From: Affinundibacterium seohonense
GTDB taxonomy: Bacteria > Pseudomonadota > Gammaproteobacteria > Burkholderiales > Burkholderiaceae_D
Reading direction: 5' to 3'
Length of the DNA stretch: 64,000 nucleotides
Assembly (NCBI RefSeq): GCF_014284305.1
Contig: NZ_JACOFW010000008.1
Location: 1-64,000 of the forward strand
Below are positions 18,327-28,234 of this stretch, one piece after another. Made by a program: the position numbers and the translations under genes. A model generated the notes under the pieces. That model was given only the letters and a program-made list of their open reading frames with translations, was not told the origin of the DNA and did not search any database. The first letter of the stretch is position 1; each line of letters starts with the position of its first letter.

Positions 18327-18360
18327 AAAAAGGTTTATTTGAATTCAAATAAACCTTTTT
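18327..18360. terminator. 34-bp perfect palindrome, bidirectional terminator
   Basis: The sequence is its own reverse complement from 18327 to 18360, centred on GAATTC, with A5 and T5 at its ends. It separates the convergent esterase and DUF418 genes and would stop transcription in both directions. Confidence 0.85.
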
Positions 18361-18376
18361 CTTTTACCAAGCTCAA

Positions 18377-20038
18377 CTAAATCTTAAACGCAGGCAGCTT
18401 CCAGTACGTAACAGCGCGCCACAACCACTCCATTGGTCCATAACGGAATTTACTCAACCACCAATGGCTAAACGCCAACTGCAAAATCACCACAATCAAA
18501 ACAAACACCACTTGATGCGCACGCTGCATGCCGTAGTAGCCCAAGCCATAACTATAAAAAACCGCAGAACAAATGATCGATTGCGATAAATAATTCGTCA
18601 ATGCCATACGCCCATACGGCGCCAATATCTTTATCCTAGAGAATTTGCCTGTACTATTGAGCATCAACACCACCAGACTCACATAGCCAAGACAAGCCGG
18701 CAAATTTCCTAAATAAAGCATGCCAGTCGCAGGATAAAATGGATCGCCTTCAAATCCATGAATTTGTGCAGTCGATATAAAACTTCCCGCAATTCCTAGC
18801 CCTATTCCCAGCGGTAAGCCATACAGCGCTAACATCTTAAACATCGGCAAATGGTCTTGCGTGTTTTCCATAATACCCGAGCGAACAAACCAAAAGCCAA
18901 TCAGAAACATACAATTGATCAGCACACTAAAAATCACGACGTGGGCCCAATTTTCCGCAAACTCCTTGGCACGAAATTGTAGTGCATCGACATAACTACC
19001 TTGCGTCAAAACTTTCACCTCAAGCAAATTATCAGCCAATTTTTTTTGCTGCTGTTCAACTTCTTTTCGATGGCGTTCCGCAGCAGATTCTGCTTTACGT
19101 TTATCCTTTTCACTTACGACTTGCGTCGCTTGTTCTGACTTCGCTGACGTATTCCTTACACTAAAATATTCGGCGCTTGTTCCAGCAATCATCGCGATAA
19201 ATAGAAGACTGTATAGCAGGCTACCAACTTTCCACGGGCGAGACTCTTTCGATTCACCGATGCGAAAAAATAGATATGCTAAAAACAGAAACAAAATGGC
19301 TGATGTAAACGCAAACCGCAAATCTTTAATCGCTGGAATCAACAATCCCGCCACGCTCAACATGCCAGCAAGCACCGCAAATACACATAAAACCGCGCTC
19401 ACTATCGGCATAGTTCTGCCGAAAAAATTCACCGTTCTGTCAGTACGTAACAAAAAAGCGATGCCCGCAAATAAAACCAAAGCCATCGCTACCGCGCCAA
19501 TCTGGTTTAAGACTGGTATAGCTGCCAGCGCACCGATAACAATAGCCGCCAGCAAAATCCATCGCAAGTTTCCAAACAAGATGAGCAAAAGACCCGATGC
19601 AGCAATCGCATAACTAAAGAGTATGTCACCAGGCCATATCAATATGTGGTGCAGCACGCCAAAGATCGCTAAGGCAGCTAAGCGACGCAGATAGGGTTTG
19701 ACAAAATCCTGAGATTTTGCTTCAGATCGCGTCAACATTAACGCAAAGCCCATGCCAAATAGAAGTGAAAAAATCGTCCAAAATTTTCCAGCAACCAAAT
19801 AAGCGATCCCATAACTCGCCAACCAGTTCAGGCCACTTAATCCCGCCGGCATGCCTTCACCCAACTCGCCTACCGGACGATTAAAGAATTCGATGTTCAT
19901 CAAAAAAATGCCGATCAAAGCAAAACCACGGATCACATCCAATGCAGCAATCCGTTCTGGCGCTGCAACTGGCGCAAGCACCTGACTTCCAGTGCTATCA
20001 CTGCGGTCAGCAGATAAGAATTCAATTTCGTTTTGCAT
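18377..20038 (-). CDS. DUF418 (YeiB-like) integral membrane protein, copy 1
   Basis: A protein of 553 residues with about ten membrane helices. It begins with RIAALDVIRGFALIGIFLMN, the YeiB/heparan-alpha-glucosaminide-acetyltransferase-like N-terminus. It ends with the DUF418 signature LAPYGRMALTNYLSQSI and LAFSHWWLSKFRYGPMEWLW. A soluble charged, Lys/Glu-rich coiled segment sits near residues 300-350. The function of DUF418 proteins is not established; related domains transfer acyl groups across the membrane. The next gene upstream is a clear paralog. Confidence 0.85.
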   Translation of the reverse strand: MQNEIEFLSADRSDSTGSQVLAPVAAPERIAALDVIRGFALIGIFLMNIEFFNRPVGELGEGMPAGLSGLNWLASYGIAYLVAGKFWTIFSLLFGMGFALMLTRSEAKSQDFVKPYLRRLAALAIFGVLHHILIWPGDILFSYAIAASGLLLILFGNLRWILLAAIVIGALAAIPVLNQIGAVAMALVLFAGIAFLLRTDRTVNFFGRTMPIVSAVLCVFAVLAGMLSVAGLLIPAIKDLRFAFTSAILFLFLAYLFFRIGESKESRPWKVGSLLYSLLFIAMIAGTSAEYFSVRNTSAKSEQATQVVSEKDKRKAESAAERHRKEVEQQQKKLADNLLEVKVLTQGSYVDALQFRAKEFAENWAHVVIFSVLINCMFLIGFWFVRSGIMENTQDHLPMFKMLALYGLPLGIGLGIAGSFISTAQIHGFEGDPFYPATGMLYLGNLPACLGYVSLVVLMLNSTGKFSRIKILAPYGRMALTNYLSQSIICSAVFYSYGLGYYGMQRAHQVVFVLIVVILQLAFSHWWLSKFRYGPMEWLWRAVTYWKLPAFKI

Positions 20039-20091
20039 ATTTCCTCTGACTTAAAGACAAAACATCGATCACTAGCTTGACGACAAAAATT

Positions 20092-20124
20092 AAAAAGCGC
20101 CTCGTTTTAAATCGAAGCGCTTTT
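20092..20124 (-). terminator. Terminator between the DUF418 paralogs
   Basis: AAAAGCGC (20093-20100) and GCGCTTTT (20117-20124) form an outer stem, extended inward by TCG/CGA after one mismatch. It lies downstream of copy 2 on the minus strand, so the two paralogs are probably separate transcription units. Confidence 0.65.
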
Positions 20125-20171
20125 GTCAATTATGCCTTATCCCGCATCAGGAATGAGCCTAGATGATCAAA

Positions 20172-21965
20172 TTAAGTCGTCTGATGATGATAGGGAAGTC
20201 GCTCGATTTTTAATGCAGGGATATGCCAATAAGTGATTGCTCTCCACACCCATTCCATCGGACCATAACGGAAACGTCCCAACCACCAGTGACTAAATAA
20301 AATTTGCAAGCCGATGACAGCAATCGCAAATCCTAATTGCTGCGCCCGTCCCATACCAAAATTACCCAAACCCCAACCATAAAAGAAACTCGCTTGAATC
20401 AAAGATTGCATTAAATAGTTAGTCAACGCCATACGTCCAAATGGTGCCAAGACCTGAATCTTTGAAAATACCGAGGAGCTATGCACCATCAACACGATAA
20501 TGCTGACATAAGCTAAACAGGTCGGCAGATTACCCAAATTTAACAGCATTTGCGCCAACTGCCAGCCATCACCTGACATACCGGGCGTATGACTCACAGC
20601 AATGCTACTGGCGAATAAACTCAAGCCCCAACCGATCGGTAAGCCAAACAGAGCGATCTGGCGAAACAAGGCTAAGTGTTCAGCAGCTTTGGTGATGATC
20701 TTGGCACGGACAAACCACACGCCGATCAAGAATAAAGCAATGGCGCCAAATGCCTGCCCAGCGGCATTGAATGGGCCTTCAAGAAACTCCTCTAAACGAT
20801 GTTGAACGACATCGGCATAACTACCGGTGCTCAAAATTTGTACGTCTTTAAGTATTTTCTGTTGGTTCTCTTGAATGCGATTAATATTATCTGCATCACG
20901 TTCAATTTTCTTTTGTGCTTCGGTCTTCACAACTTTCTTATCGTCTTTTTTCTCTTCTTTCTTTGGCTGTGGTTTACCGCTTGCTTTGGCTAACTTTTCA
21001 GCCGCTTCTTCAGCATTCTTGATGACCATTTTTTCTGCCGCCAGCTTCACTGCGTCTGGGGAGTTAAAAACGCTGCTCAGCGGTTTTTGATAAGCAATCA
21101 CGCCAAATACCACGCCGATAACAAAAGGCAAGCTATAAATCAAAGCGCCTGCACGCCAAAAACGTGCCTCGGCAGGTTGGTGAAACTTGGCGGAGCAAAA
21201 TGCCATGGTGAAAAATGCGACAGCGCCACCGGTTAAAGGATTACGCCCATCGCTCATCGCTGGCACTACCCAACTTGCGATTGCGGCAAACGACATCAAG
21301 ACACCCACTACCAGCATGATTGCTGAGAACAAGGGCAATTTCTTACCAAACAGTGAGACGATTTTTTCGTTGCGAATAAACAGGGCAATCATGCCCATAA
21401 ATCCAGTGCCGCCAACGAGAACCCAAGCGGAATCCATATTTGGCGCAAAACTAATACCTGCTAACACAGCCATACTTGCCAATATCCACTTCCACTTGCC
21501 AAACAAGATGATTAACAAACCGGCAGCAGTGAAGGCGTAGCTAAATAAAATATCCCCAGGCCACAGCAGAATAGTATGAAGTAATCCGAAAATTCCTAGC
21601 GCGATAATGCGTCGGATGTAAGGTTTAATAAATGCCCGGCCAGTGTCTTCTGAGCGCGTCAGCATCACCGCAAAACCCATACCAAATAAAAGCGAAAAAA
21701 TAGTCCAGAATTTACCTGCGACAAAAAAATTCACGAAATAGGTAGCAAGCCAATCGATTCCATGAACATTGGCAGGAATCCCAGAACCGAAGTCCAAGAA
21801 GGATCGGTTGAACCATTCGATATTCATGAAGAAAATGCCGATTAAAGCGAAACCGCGTATCACGTCTAAGGCCTGAATTCGCTCATTGTCGGCTACAGGT
21901 CTAAATTCAGGGATAGCTCCGACGGCTGAGGACAGCGGCCTTGCTGGATCAAGTGAGTGTTCCAT
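20172..21965 (-). CDS. DUF418 (YeiB-like) integral membrane protein, copy 2
   Basis: A protein of 597 residues, clearly a paralog of the neighbour: RIQALDVIRGFALIGIFFMN near the start and LAPFGRMALTNYLMQSL plus FSHWWLGRFRYGPMEWVW at the end. It differs by a longer charged loop (residues ~310-370) with KKEEKKDDKKVVKTEAQKK, predicted coiled coil, between two membrane blocks. The tandem arrangement suggests local duplication followed by divergence of the loop. Function unknown; an acyl-transfer role at the membrane is only a family-level guess. Confidence 0.85.
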   Translation of the reverse strand: MEHSLDPARPLSSAVGAIPEFRPVADNERIQALDVIRGFALIGIFFMNIEWFNRSFLDFGSGIPANVHGIDWLATYFVNFFVAGKFWTIFSLLFGMGFAVMLTRSEDTGRAFIKPYIRRIIALGIFGLLHTILLWPGDILFSYAFTAAGLLIILFGKWKWILASMAVLAGISFAPNMDSAWVLVGGTGFMGMIALFIRNEKIVSLFGKKLPLFSAIMLVVGVLMSFAAIASWVVPAMSDGRNPLTGGAVAFFTMAFCSAKFHQPAEARFWRAGALIYSLPFVIGVVFGVIAYQKPLSSVFNSPDAVKLAAEKMVIKNAEEAAEKLAKASGKPQPKKEEKKDDKKVVKTEAQKKIERDADNINRIQENQQKILKDVQILSTGSYADVVQHRLEEFLEGPFNAAGQAFGAIALFLIGVWFVRAKIITKAAEHLALFRQIALFGLPIGWGLSLFASSIAVSHTPGMSGDGWQLAQMLLNLGNLPTCLAYVSIIVLMVHSSSVFSKIQVLAPFGRMALTNYLMQSLIQASFFYGWGLGNFGMGRAQQLGFAIAVIGLQILFSHWWLGRFRYGPMEWVWRAITYWHIPALKIERLPYHHQTT

Positions 21966-22168
21966 TGTTTGTTCATTTTCAGGTTAGGTTGAACAAAAAC
22001 ACGTGAGTACGTTGACTCTTCGCATCAGTAAGCACGAATACTATAGTTATGCAAAAACAGAAACAAACAAGTTGCGACGAAATGCAAAATCAATGGAACG
22101 AAATCGGTTTAAATGGACTTATACTACCGACAGTTTTTCTAATCAGTCAACCACCTCCCACCTTGACC

Positions 22169-24700
22169 ATGTTCAGCTATTTACATTCCAACAACAAGAA
22201 TACCACCAGATCACGGTCAAAAACCGCTCCTTGCAAAGTGCTGGTTCAGCTTAGTCTGGGCTTATGCATACTACAAACATTATCTGTTAGTCAGGCACAA
22301 ATTACGACGGCAGACAAAACTACCAAGCAAGAATGGCAATTGGTAGGCCTGCAACAACCCGCGCAGATATTGGTCGATCGCTGGGGCGTTCCGCACATTT
22401 ATGCGAGCAACGAAAGTGATCTGTTTTTCGCACAAGGATTTAACGCTGCGCGTGATCGCTTGTTTCAACTCGATCTATGGCGCCGTCGCGGTTTAGGACA
22501 ATTGGCAGAAGTTTTTGGGCCTAGCTTTTTAGAACAAGATCGCGCCGCCCGACTTTTTCTGTATCGTGGTGATATGAACAAAGAGTGGGCTGCCTATGGA
22601 ACTCAGGCAAAACAACTCAGCACCAACTTTGTCGCGGGCATCAACGCCTACATTGACTATCTCAGTAAAAATCCTAGTGCGCTACCAACCGAGTTCAAAG
22701 TACTCAAATACTCACCAGCAAAATGGGTAGCCGAAGATGTCGTGCGGATTCGAAGTCACGGTCTGACTCGCAATCTCACTTCGGAGGTCGCACGTGCCAA
22801 GCTTGCCTGCATTGGCAAGCTTGAATTAGATGATGTGCGCCAACGCCTATCGCCAGACTGGAAAACGAAAATACCGACTGGGCTCGATCCTTGTTTGCCT
22901 GAGGGCGTCTTGCGTCAGTTTACCTTGGCGACACAAAACGTTGAGTTTAACGGCAATAGTATGCGCGTCTCACAAGACCTCGGTTCCAAGCTCAATGACA
23001 CAGCGAAGTTAGTGCAACAAGACCCAATGGAAACAATTGAGTCTGAACGTATGGAAGGCAGCAACAACTGGGTCATCGCCCCGTCCAAAACGACCACCGG
23101 ACGCGCCATCATGGCGAACGATCCTCATCGCGCCTACTCCGCACCATCGCTGCGTTACATCACCCACTTAAGCGCACCTGGGCTCAATGTGATCGGTGCT
23201 GGCGAACCGGCATTGCCGGGAATATCGATAGGCCACAATGGCACCATCGCTTTTGGCTTAACGATCATGAGTATCGATCAGGAGGACTTGTATGTTTATG
23301 AGACAAACCCCGCCAATCCTATGCAATACAAATATCGCGGTCAATGGATCAATTTCAGCAAAATACCCGAGCAATTCAAAGTCAAAGATGCAGACCAGCA
23401 AGCCTCAGAACTATTGTTCACACGCCACGGTCCAGTAATTTTTCAAGAACCAGAAAAAAACCGCGCTTATGCAGTTCGTACAGGATGGCTGCAAGCAGGC
23501 ATGGCCCCCTATTTCGGTAGCATTGACTACATGCGCGCCAAAAATTTTACGCAATTCAAGAAAGCCATGTTGCACTGGGGCGCACCAACTGAGAATCAAG
23601 TCTATGCCGACGTTAAGGGCAATATAGGTTGGGTACCAGGTGGTCTAACGCCGATACGCCCAAATTGGGATGGACTGCTGCCTGTGCCGGGTGATGGTCG
23701 CTATGAATGGGCAGGCTTCTTGCCGGGAGATAAACTGCCTTCGAGCTACAATCCGAAATCAGCTTGGTTTGCCTCGGCTAATGAACTCAACCTGCCAAAA
23801 GACTACCCTTATCAACAAAGGAAAATTGGTTTTGAATGGCCACACCCGGCGCGCTATCAGCGCATTGCCGATGTGCTTTCACAAAACAAAAAGTTCTCCA
23901 TCGAAGACGCCATGCAGCTACAGAACGATGTGCTCTCACTCCCTGCCAAACGTTTAGTTGGATTATTGAAAACACTCAAAACCAATGAAGAAACGGCATT
24001 AAAAGCGCAACAATTACTCAGCAACTGGGACTACGTAGAATCAGCGGACTCTGCCGCCGCAGCCTTATTCCAAGTCTGGTTCACGCAAACCTTAGCACCC
24101 GCCTATAAAGATCTCATGTTAGGTCAACAATCGAGTATCGTCGCCACCATGCCAGATATCACCCGAATGCTAGACAATCTGGATAGCTTCAACCATTTCC
24201 CCATCCAATTTGGCAGCAATCCACAACAAGGCCGCACCACCCGCGATAGTTTGCTGCTGAGCAGTCTGGCAAATGCTTACAGAAAACTGGAAAGACTTCA
24301 AGGCACGGACAGCAAAAACTGGCGCTGGGGAAATATACAAAAAACACTCTTCACCCATCCTTTCTCAAAAATCCTCGATGCCGCTTCCCGGACACAATTT
24401 GATATTGGTCCCTTGCCACGCGGCGGCAGCGCCAATACCGTGAATCAATCGACCTATCGCCTAAATGATTTTATCCAACTGAATGGTCCCTCATTCCGTG
24501 TCGTCGTTGATGTCGGCAACTGGGACAATTCACGCGCCATCAACGCGCCGGGGCAATCAGGTGACCCGACCAGTCCACACTACCGTGATCTGGCAGAAAA
24601 ATGGGCCAAGGGTGACTATTTTCCCTTGCTGTATTCGAAGCAAGCCGTCGAAGCGAATACCTTACAGAGATTTAATTTACTGCCGTCAACTGCAAAATAA
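22169..24700 (+). CDS. Penicillin-acylase-family (Ntn-hydrolase) secreted amidase
   Basis: A precursor of about 843 residues that is expected to be exported and to cut itself into alpha and beta chains. The alpha part has RDRLFQLDLWRRRGLGQLAEV. The self-cleavage site and N-terminal nucleophile Ser lie in EGSNNWVIAPSKT (Ser codon 23060-23062), and the beta chain follows with NDPHRAY and GISIGHNG. The frame opens at 22049; the ATG at 22169 is preferred because it gives a basic n-region and a hydrophobic signal (VLVQLSLGLCILQTLSVSQA). No good ribosome site precedes either. Substrates of the family range from beta-lactams to acyl-homoserine lactones; the actual one is not readable here. Confidence 0.85.
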   Translation: MFSYLHSNNKNTTRSRSKTAPCKVLVQLSLGLCILQTLSVSQAQITTADKTTKQEWQLVGLQQPAQILVDRWGVPHIYASNESDLFFAQGFNAARDRLFQLDLWRRRGLGQLAEVFGPSFLEQDRAARLFLYRGDMNKEWAAYGTQAKQLSTNFVAGINAYIDYLSKNPSALPTEFKVLKYSPAKWVAEDVVRIRSHGLTRNLTSEVARAKLACIGKLELDDVRQRLSPDWKTKIPTGLDPCLPEGVLRQFTLATQNVEFNGNSMRVSQDLGSKLNDTAKLVQQDPMETIESERMEGSNNWVIAPSKTTTGRAIMANDPHRAYSAPSLRYITHLSAPGLNVIGAGEPALPGISIGHNGTIAFGLTIMSIDQEDLYVYETNPANPMQYKYRGQWINFSKIPEQFKVKDADQQASELLFTRHGPVIFQEPEKNRAYAVRTGWLQAGMAPYFGSIDYMRAKNFTQFKKAMLHWGAPTENQVYADVKGNIGWVPGGLTPIRPNWDGLLPVPGDGRYEWAGFLPGDKLPSSYNPKSAWFASANELNLPKDYPYQQRKIGFEWPHPARYQRIADVLSQNKKFSIEDAMQLQNDVLSLPAKRLVGLLKTLKTNEETALKAQQLLSNWDYVESADSAAAALFQVWFTQTLAPAYKDLMLGQQSSIVATMPDITRMLDNLDSFNHFPIQFGSNPQQGRTTRDSLLLSSLANAYRKLERLQGTDSKNWRWGNIQKTLFTHPFSKILDAASRTQFDIGPLPRGGSANTVNQSTYRLNDFIQLNGPSFRVVVDVGNWDNSRAINAPGQSGDPTSPHYRDLAEKWAKGDYFPLLYSKQAVEANTLQRFNLLPSTAK

Positions 24701-24712
24701 AACAAACTAACC

Positions 24713-24753
24713 GACTTTAAATCATCGACAATAGACTTCGATGATTTAAAGTC
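24713..24753. terminator. 15-bp inverted repeat between convergent genes
   Basis: GACTTTAAATCATCG (24713-24727) and CGATGATTTAAAGTC (24739-24753) are exact complements with an 11-nt loop. There is no T tract, so it is either a factor-assisted terminator / mRNA-stabilising hairpin or a protein site. Confidence 0.5.
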
Positions 24754-24842
24754 CTCCACCTCAAAAATAATAAAATAAGAGCGCCTTAATTCGGCAGTCT
24801 TCTGTGTCCTTATCAAAAAGTCCGACAGTTTTCTTCCCCGTG

Positions 24843-24875
24843 TACCCGATAAATACCCTATAAATACCCGACAAA
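24843..24875. repeat. Three tandem 11-bp direct repeats
   Basis: TACCCGATAAA (24843-24853), TACCCTATAAA (24854-24864) and TACCCGACAAA (24865-24875) follow each other with no gap, at one DNA turn each. They lie downstream of the receiver-like gene in non-coding DNA. Such phased repeats resemble sites for OmpR/PhoB-type proteins, but no candidate binder is known. Confidence 0.6.
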
Positions 24876-24913
24876 ATCCTTTTATATTAAACAAGCGAAG
24901 ATAATTGGATATT

Positions 24914-25321
24914 TTAGGTGTTCAATTCCGTATTGGCGTCATCCAAAATATCAAGAACCAGTTCAGGTAGCATTAAGATGTCAACCGGCTTTTGAATTAT
25001 GCGAATTTCATTTGTCAACTCTACAGCACTCAACAAAATGATCTGCCTGCTGTTCGCAAGACAGATAAGCTCAATAGCTTCCCTTGTATCGGTCGCCAAG
25101 ATTCCCTGCACTATTTTTTCAGCATCATCACTGTCCTGCAGATCCAGTAGCACAACGTCAGGCACTATTTCCCTAATCAAATTAGAAGCATCTTTGATCT
25201 GGTGGCAATAAGACACGCTGAGGTTTGCCATACTTCCCAGAGTCATACCTTGCATGTTGATCTGTTTAGGATTTTCGTTGATGCACAAAATACTGCGCCA
25301 TTTTTTCTTGGTGATTGACAT
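24914..25321 (-). CDS. Stand-alone receiver-like (CheY-fold) protein
   Basis: A protein of about 135 residues. RSILCINENPKQ resembles the first receiver strand. The likely phospho-acceptor Asp lies in VPDVVLLDLQDSDD, a Ser follows in IILLSAVE, and Lys in IIQKPVD, the usual spacing of a CheY fold. The acidic pair of classical receivers is replaced by NEN, so phosphorylation may be weak or absent. The frame extends to 25399, overlapping the chemoreceptor stop, but the ATG at 25321 has GAGAGGGAT before it. It follows the chemoreceptor gene by 62 bases and may be co-transcribed, so a role near chemotaxis is inferred. Confidence 0.6.
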   Translation of the reverse strand: MSITKKKWRSILCINENPKQINMQGMTLGSMANLSVSYCHQIKDASNLIREIVPDVVLLDLQDSDDAEKIVQGILATDTREAIELICLANSRQIILLSAVELTNEIRIIQKPVDILMLPELVLDILDDANTELNT

Positions 25322-25383
25322 AAATCCCTCTCGAAGAAAGTCCCGTTGGATGGTTTCACAGCCAAATCCATTTGCCGTCATCA

Positions 25384-27114
25384 TCAGAACTCTTCCCAAT
25401 CAAGATCGATAGTACCGGTGGATGCTTCCAATCTTTTTGTTGCGACGGTCGCTCTCGGCATAGTGGTACGTGCAGTATTCAATTGTGAAATTGCTCGTTT
25501 CGAAATCGAGTTTGCTGCGCGATTGACTCGTTGTACTACGGTCGTCTTTTTTTGCTCGGTTTCAGCATGCATTTTCAACTTAAAAACACTGACCACTTCC
25601 GACAGTAAGCGCGCCTGTTCTTGCATGGACTCGGCTGCAGCTGCAGCCTCTTCAACCAAGGATGCATTCTGTTGCGTCACATTATCCATTTGAATGATCG
25701 CAACATTAATTTGTTCTATCCCAGAATTTTGCTCGTGACTCGCCGCGCTTATTTCGCTAATGACGTCACTGACACGCTTAACACTAAAAACGATTTCACC
25801 CATCGTTGAACCAGCCTCCCCGACCAACTTACTACCTTCCGCCACCTTCGCCACAGAGTCATTAATCAAATGTTTGATTTCTTTAGCGGCCGAGGCAGAT
25901 CGTTGTGCCAAGGTACGCACTTCAGATGCAACGACAGCAAAACCACGCCCTTGCTCGCCAGCACGAGCGGCCTCAACTGCTGCATTCAGAGCCAAGATAT
26001 TGGTTTGAAAGGCGATGCCTTCGATAACGCTAATGATGTCAACAATCTTCTTAGCGGATTCGTCAATCGACCCCATGGTATTCACGACTCTATTGACGAC
26101 TTCACCACCACGAGTTGCCACTTCAGAGGCAGACCTTGCCAATTGATTAGCCTGACGTGCATTGTCGGCATTTTGCTTGACGGTACTGGTTATTTCTTCC
26201 ATCGAAGCCGCTGTTTCTTCTAACGAGCTGGCTTGTTCTTCGGTACGTGAAGATAAATCCATATTTCCTGCCGCGATCTCGGTCGATGCGGTGGCAATAG
26301 TTTCTGTACCCGAACGAACCTGAGACACGATCTTCAAAAGATTTTCATTCATATCTTTAAATGCAGTTAACAATTGACCTGTTTCATCGTTAGAATCGAC
26401 TACGATGTCCGTGGTCAAGTCGCCCTCAGAAACACGACGAGCAACCTGTACGGCGCGATGTAAAGGTCTGGTAATTGAGCGAGAAATAGTCATCGCCAGC
26501 ACAATTGATGAAGCAATAGCAAATAATGAGATGGCAATGATGAGCTTAATATCCGTGTCTGCGTGAACCTCTGAGCTTCTCGCAGACGCTTCCATCAAAT
26601 CATTTTGGTACGTAATCAAATCATCTAAGACCTTAAAATAACTCAGTTGAATATTCGCTGTTTCATTCGACAGCAAATGTAAAGCCTCTTCTTTATGGGC
26701 TTCTTTGGTCAACTGCAAAAACTTCGCTCGGGAATCTACAAATTTTTCTCGCACCCCTTGCAACTCCTTGAGCAGAGCCTGGCCTTTAACCGACGTAATG
26801 GTCTTTTCCAATTTATTGATCGATATCGTCACAATTTCTGCACTAGTCTCAATAGCTGCATATTCATTACTCAGTGCGCTTGGATCACTCACTAGCAAAA
26901 GATTTCGCATGCTTCTTGCGCTCTGATTGAGTGCATCTTTTATGCTATGCACCAACACGGTTTTTGGATAGCGATCTTTATCGGTCAGCTCCATATCCAC
27001 ACGTAACTGTGAAATACTTAGGTAGCTTACGACAGCTATGCTGATCTGCAATAAAACGGTCATCGCAAAAGCCAATGCGAGTTTCTGCCCGACTCTTAAA
27101 TTATTGAGCTTCAT
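25384..27114 (-). CDS. Methyl-accepting chemotaxis protein with CheR-tether tail
   Basis: A transmembrane chemoreceptor of 576 residues. TM1 covers residues ~10-30, a periplasmic four-helix-bundle-like sensor ~35-185, TM2 ~187-210, and HAMP ~210-265. The long signalling coiled coil contains the hairpin tip [20 protein letters not shown]. The last five residues, DWEEF, match the xWxxF pentapeptide that docks CheR/CheB on high-abundance receptors. The ATG at 27114 is chosen because GGGAGA precedes it; the frame otherwise starts with GTG at 27144. A 62-codon frame ends one base before this ATG. The ligand is unknown. Confidence 0.93.
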   Translation of the reverse strand: MKLNNLRVGQKLALAFAMTVLLQISIAVVSYLSISQLRVDMELTDKDRYPKTVLVHSIKDALNQSARSMRNLLLVSDPSALSNEYAAIETSAEIVTISINKLEKTITSVKGQALLKELQGVREKFVDSRAKFLQLTKEAHKEEALHLLSNETANIQLSYFKVLDDLITYQNDLMEASARSSEVHADTDIKLIIAISLFAIASSIVLAMTISRSITRPLHRAVQVARRVSEGDLTTDIVVDSNDETGQLLTAFKDMNENLLKIVSQVRSGTETIATASTEIAAGNMDLSSRTEEQASSLEETAASMEEITSTVKQNADNARQANQLARSASEVATRGGEVVNRVVNTMGSIDESAKKIVDIISVIEGIAFQTNILALNAAVEAARAGEQGRGFAVVASEVRTLAQRSASAAKEIKHLINDSVAKVAEGSKLVGEAGSTMGEIVFSVKRVSDVISEISAASHEQNSGIEQINVAIIQMDNVTQQNASLVEEAAAAAESMQEQARLLSEVVSVFKLKMHAETEQKKTTVVQRVNRAANSISKRAISQLNTARTTMPRATVATKRLEASTGTIDLDWEEF

Positions 27115-27115
27115 T

Positions 27116-27304
27116 TCATTTCTCCCATGGTGTTCGTGTTTCACGAGGATCGCTCACTTCATGCATCATGGTCGATGTAGATAGGACAAGCGACGATGCA
27201 CTAGCGATGTTGATATCGAATCCGCTGCGATCATAAAAATGTTGAAATTGCGAACTGATATGTATCGGTCTTGCGATCAAGATAGTTGTAATGGGTATCG
27301 ACAT
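27116..27304 (-). CDS. Small frame coupled to the chemoreceptor (unknown)
   Basis: A 62-codon frame with AAGGAA 5 nt before its ATG at 27304. Its TGA is separated by one base from the chemoreceptor ATG, and it contains that gene's ribosome site, so it may act as a coupled leader. The start [14 protein letters not shown] and the following GFDINIAS faintly resemble the first strands of a receiver domain, lacking the acidic residues. It could be a remnant, a regulatory leader peptide or chance. No function is assigned. Confidence 0.35.
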   Translation of the reverse strand: MSIPITTILIARPIHISSQFQHFYDRSGFDINIASASSLVLSTSTMMHEVSDPRETRTPWEK

Positions 27305-27592
27305 GATGTTTCCTTATTGTTCCCAAACGGACAATCGTCACGACACCACTAGGCATGCAGAAAACTTGCATAGCAATCAGTGCACAACGATATGACTAGA
27401 TGAAAATCGGCGGAATGGGCCGGTGACGTATTCAGACGCGGGGGAATGGCGACTGGGAAAATAATTGACTCGATTACGGTGTGAGAGGTAATGTCGTCTT
27501 AAACTAGCTACTTAAAAACAGCGAAGTTTCACAGTATTATAAATCAAAATTGCTACACGGCAATTAAATAGACTGTGAGTTTTTGTTAAATT

Positions 27593-28234
27593 TTATTTCT
27601 TTGAAGTCTTCTGGCGCTCATCAAGCAGAACCTGAAATTGGTTCAATAACTCTGAAGCTTGCAATAATTCGTTGGCGACGTCGTGAATTTTGCTACGCTG
27701 CGATCGTGAATACATACGCAAAATTTCAAAACTTGTATCTCGATCAACATTAAACTTCCCCATTAACAAACCCACTGCCATACTGGTCTCGCGAGCAGCA
27801 TTGAGAGCCGTGGTTAAATCTAACTTAGTCTGACGCAGCCGCTTAATCTCATTCGCACGAGCAAGTCCAGCTAGTACAGTGGGAATAATTTGATGCGGGT
27901 CATACGGTTTAACAACATAACCCACGGCACCAAACTCGGCAGCTTGCCGAATTACGTCAATTTCACTTGATCCTGAGATGAACATAAATGGCAACTCGAC
28001 CAAGAGTTCCAGTTTTTTTGCCAAATCGAGACCCGACATTTCGGGTAAATGCATGTCTAACAAGGCAAGATCAAACGTTTTCTGCTGCGCTAACAATATC
28101 GCATCGTGAGCGTTATGTGCTTCTGTGATATTGAACTGGGCATTCTGCAAAATCAAACTAATTGCCGCCAACGCCATGGGGTCATCATCAACGACAAGAA
28201 TTGCTGGCGGCAATTTCGATTCGGCTGAAGTCAT
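27593..28234 (-). CDS. Response regulator with ANTAR output domain
   Basis: A protein of 213 residues. The receiver (residues ~10-125) has ILVVDDDPMAL, phospho-acceptor Asp in LALLDMHLPEMSG near residue 59 and Lys in VVKPYDP. After a short coiled linker, ANTAR (residues ~140-200) shows ARETSMAVGLLMGKFNVDRD and EILRMYSRSQRSKIHDVA. ANTAR domains bind paired RNA hexaloop hairpins and prevent termination, as in AmiR and NasR/NasT systems. No cognate kinase adjoins it, so its input is unknown. The 287 bases up to the chemoreceptor small frame show no clear structure. Confidence 0.9.
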   Translation of the reverse strand: MTSAESKLPPAILVVDDDPMALAAISLILQNAQFNITEAHNAHDAILLAQQKTFDLALLDMHLPEMSGLDLAKKLELLVELPFMFISGSSEIDVIRQAAEFGAVGYVVKPYDPHQIIPTVLAGLARANEIKRLRQTKLDLTTALNAARETSMAVGLLMGKFNVDRDTSFEILRMYSRSQRSKIHDVANELLQASELLNQFQVLLDERQKTSKK

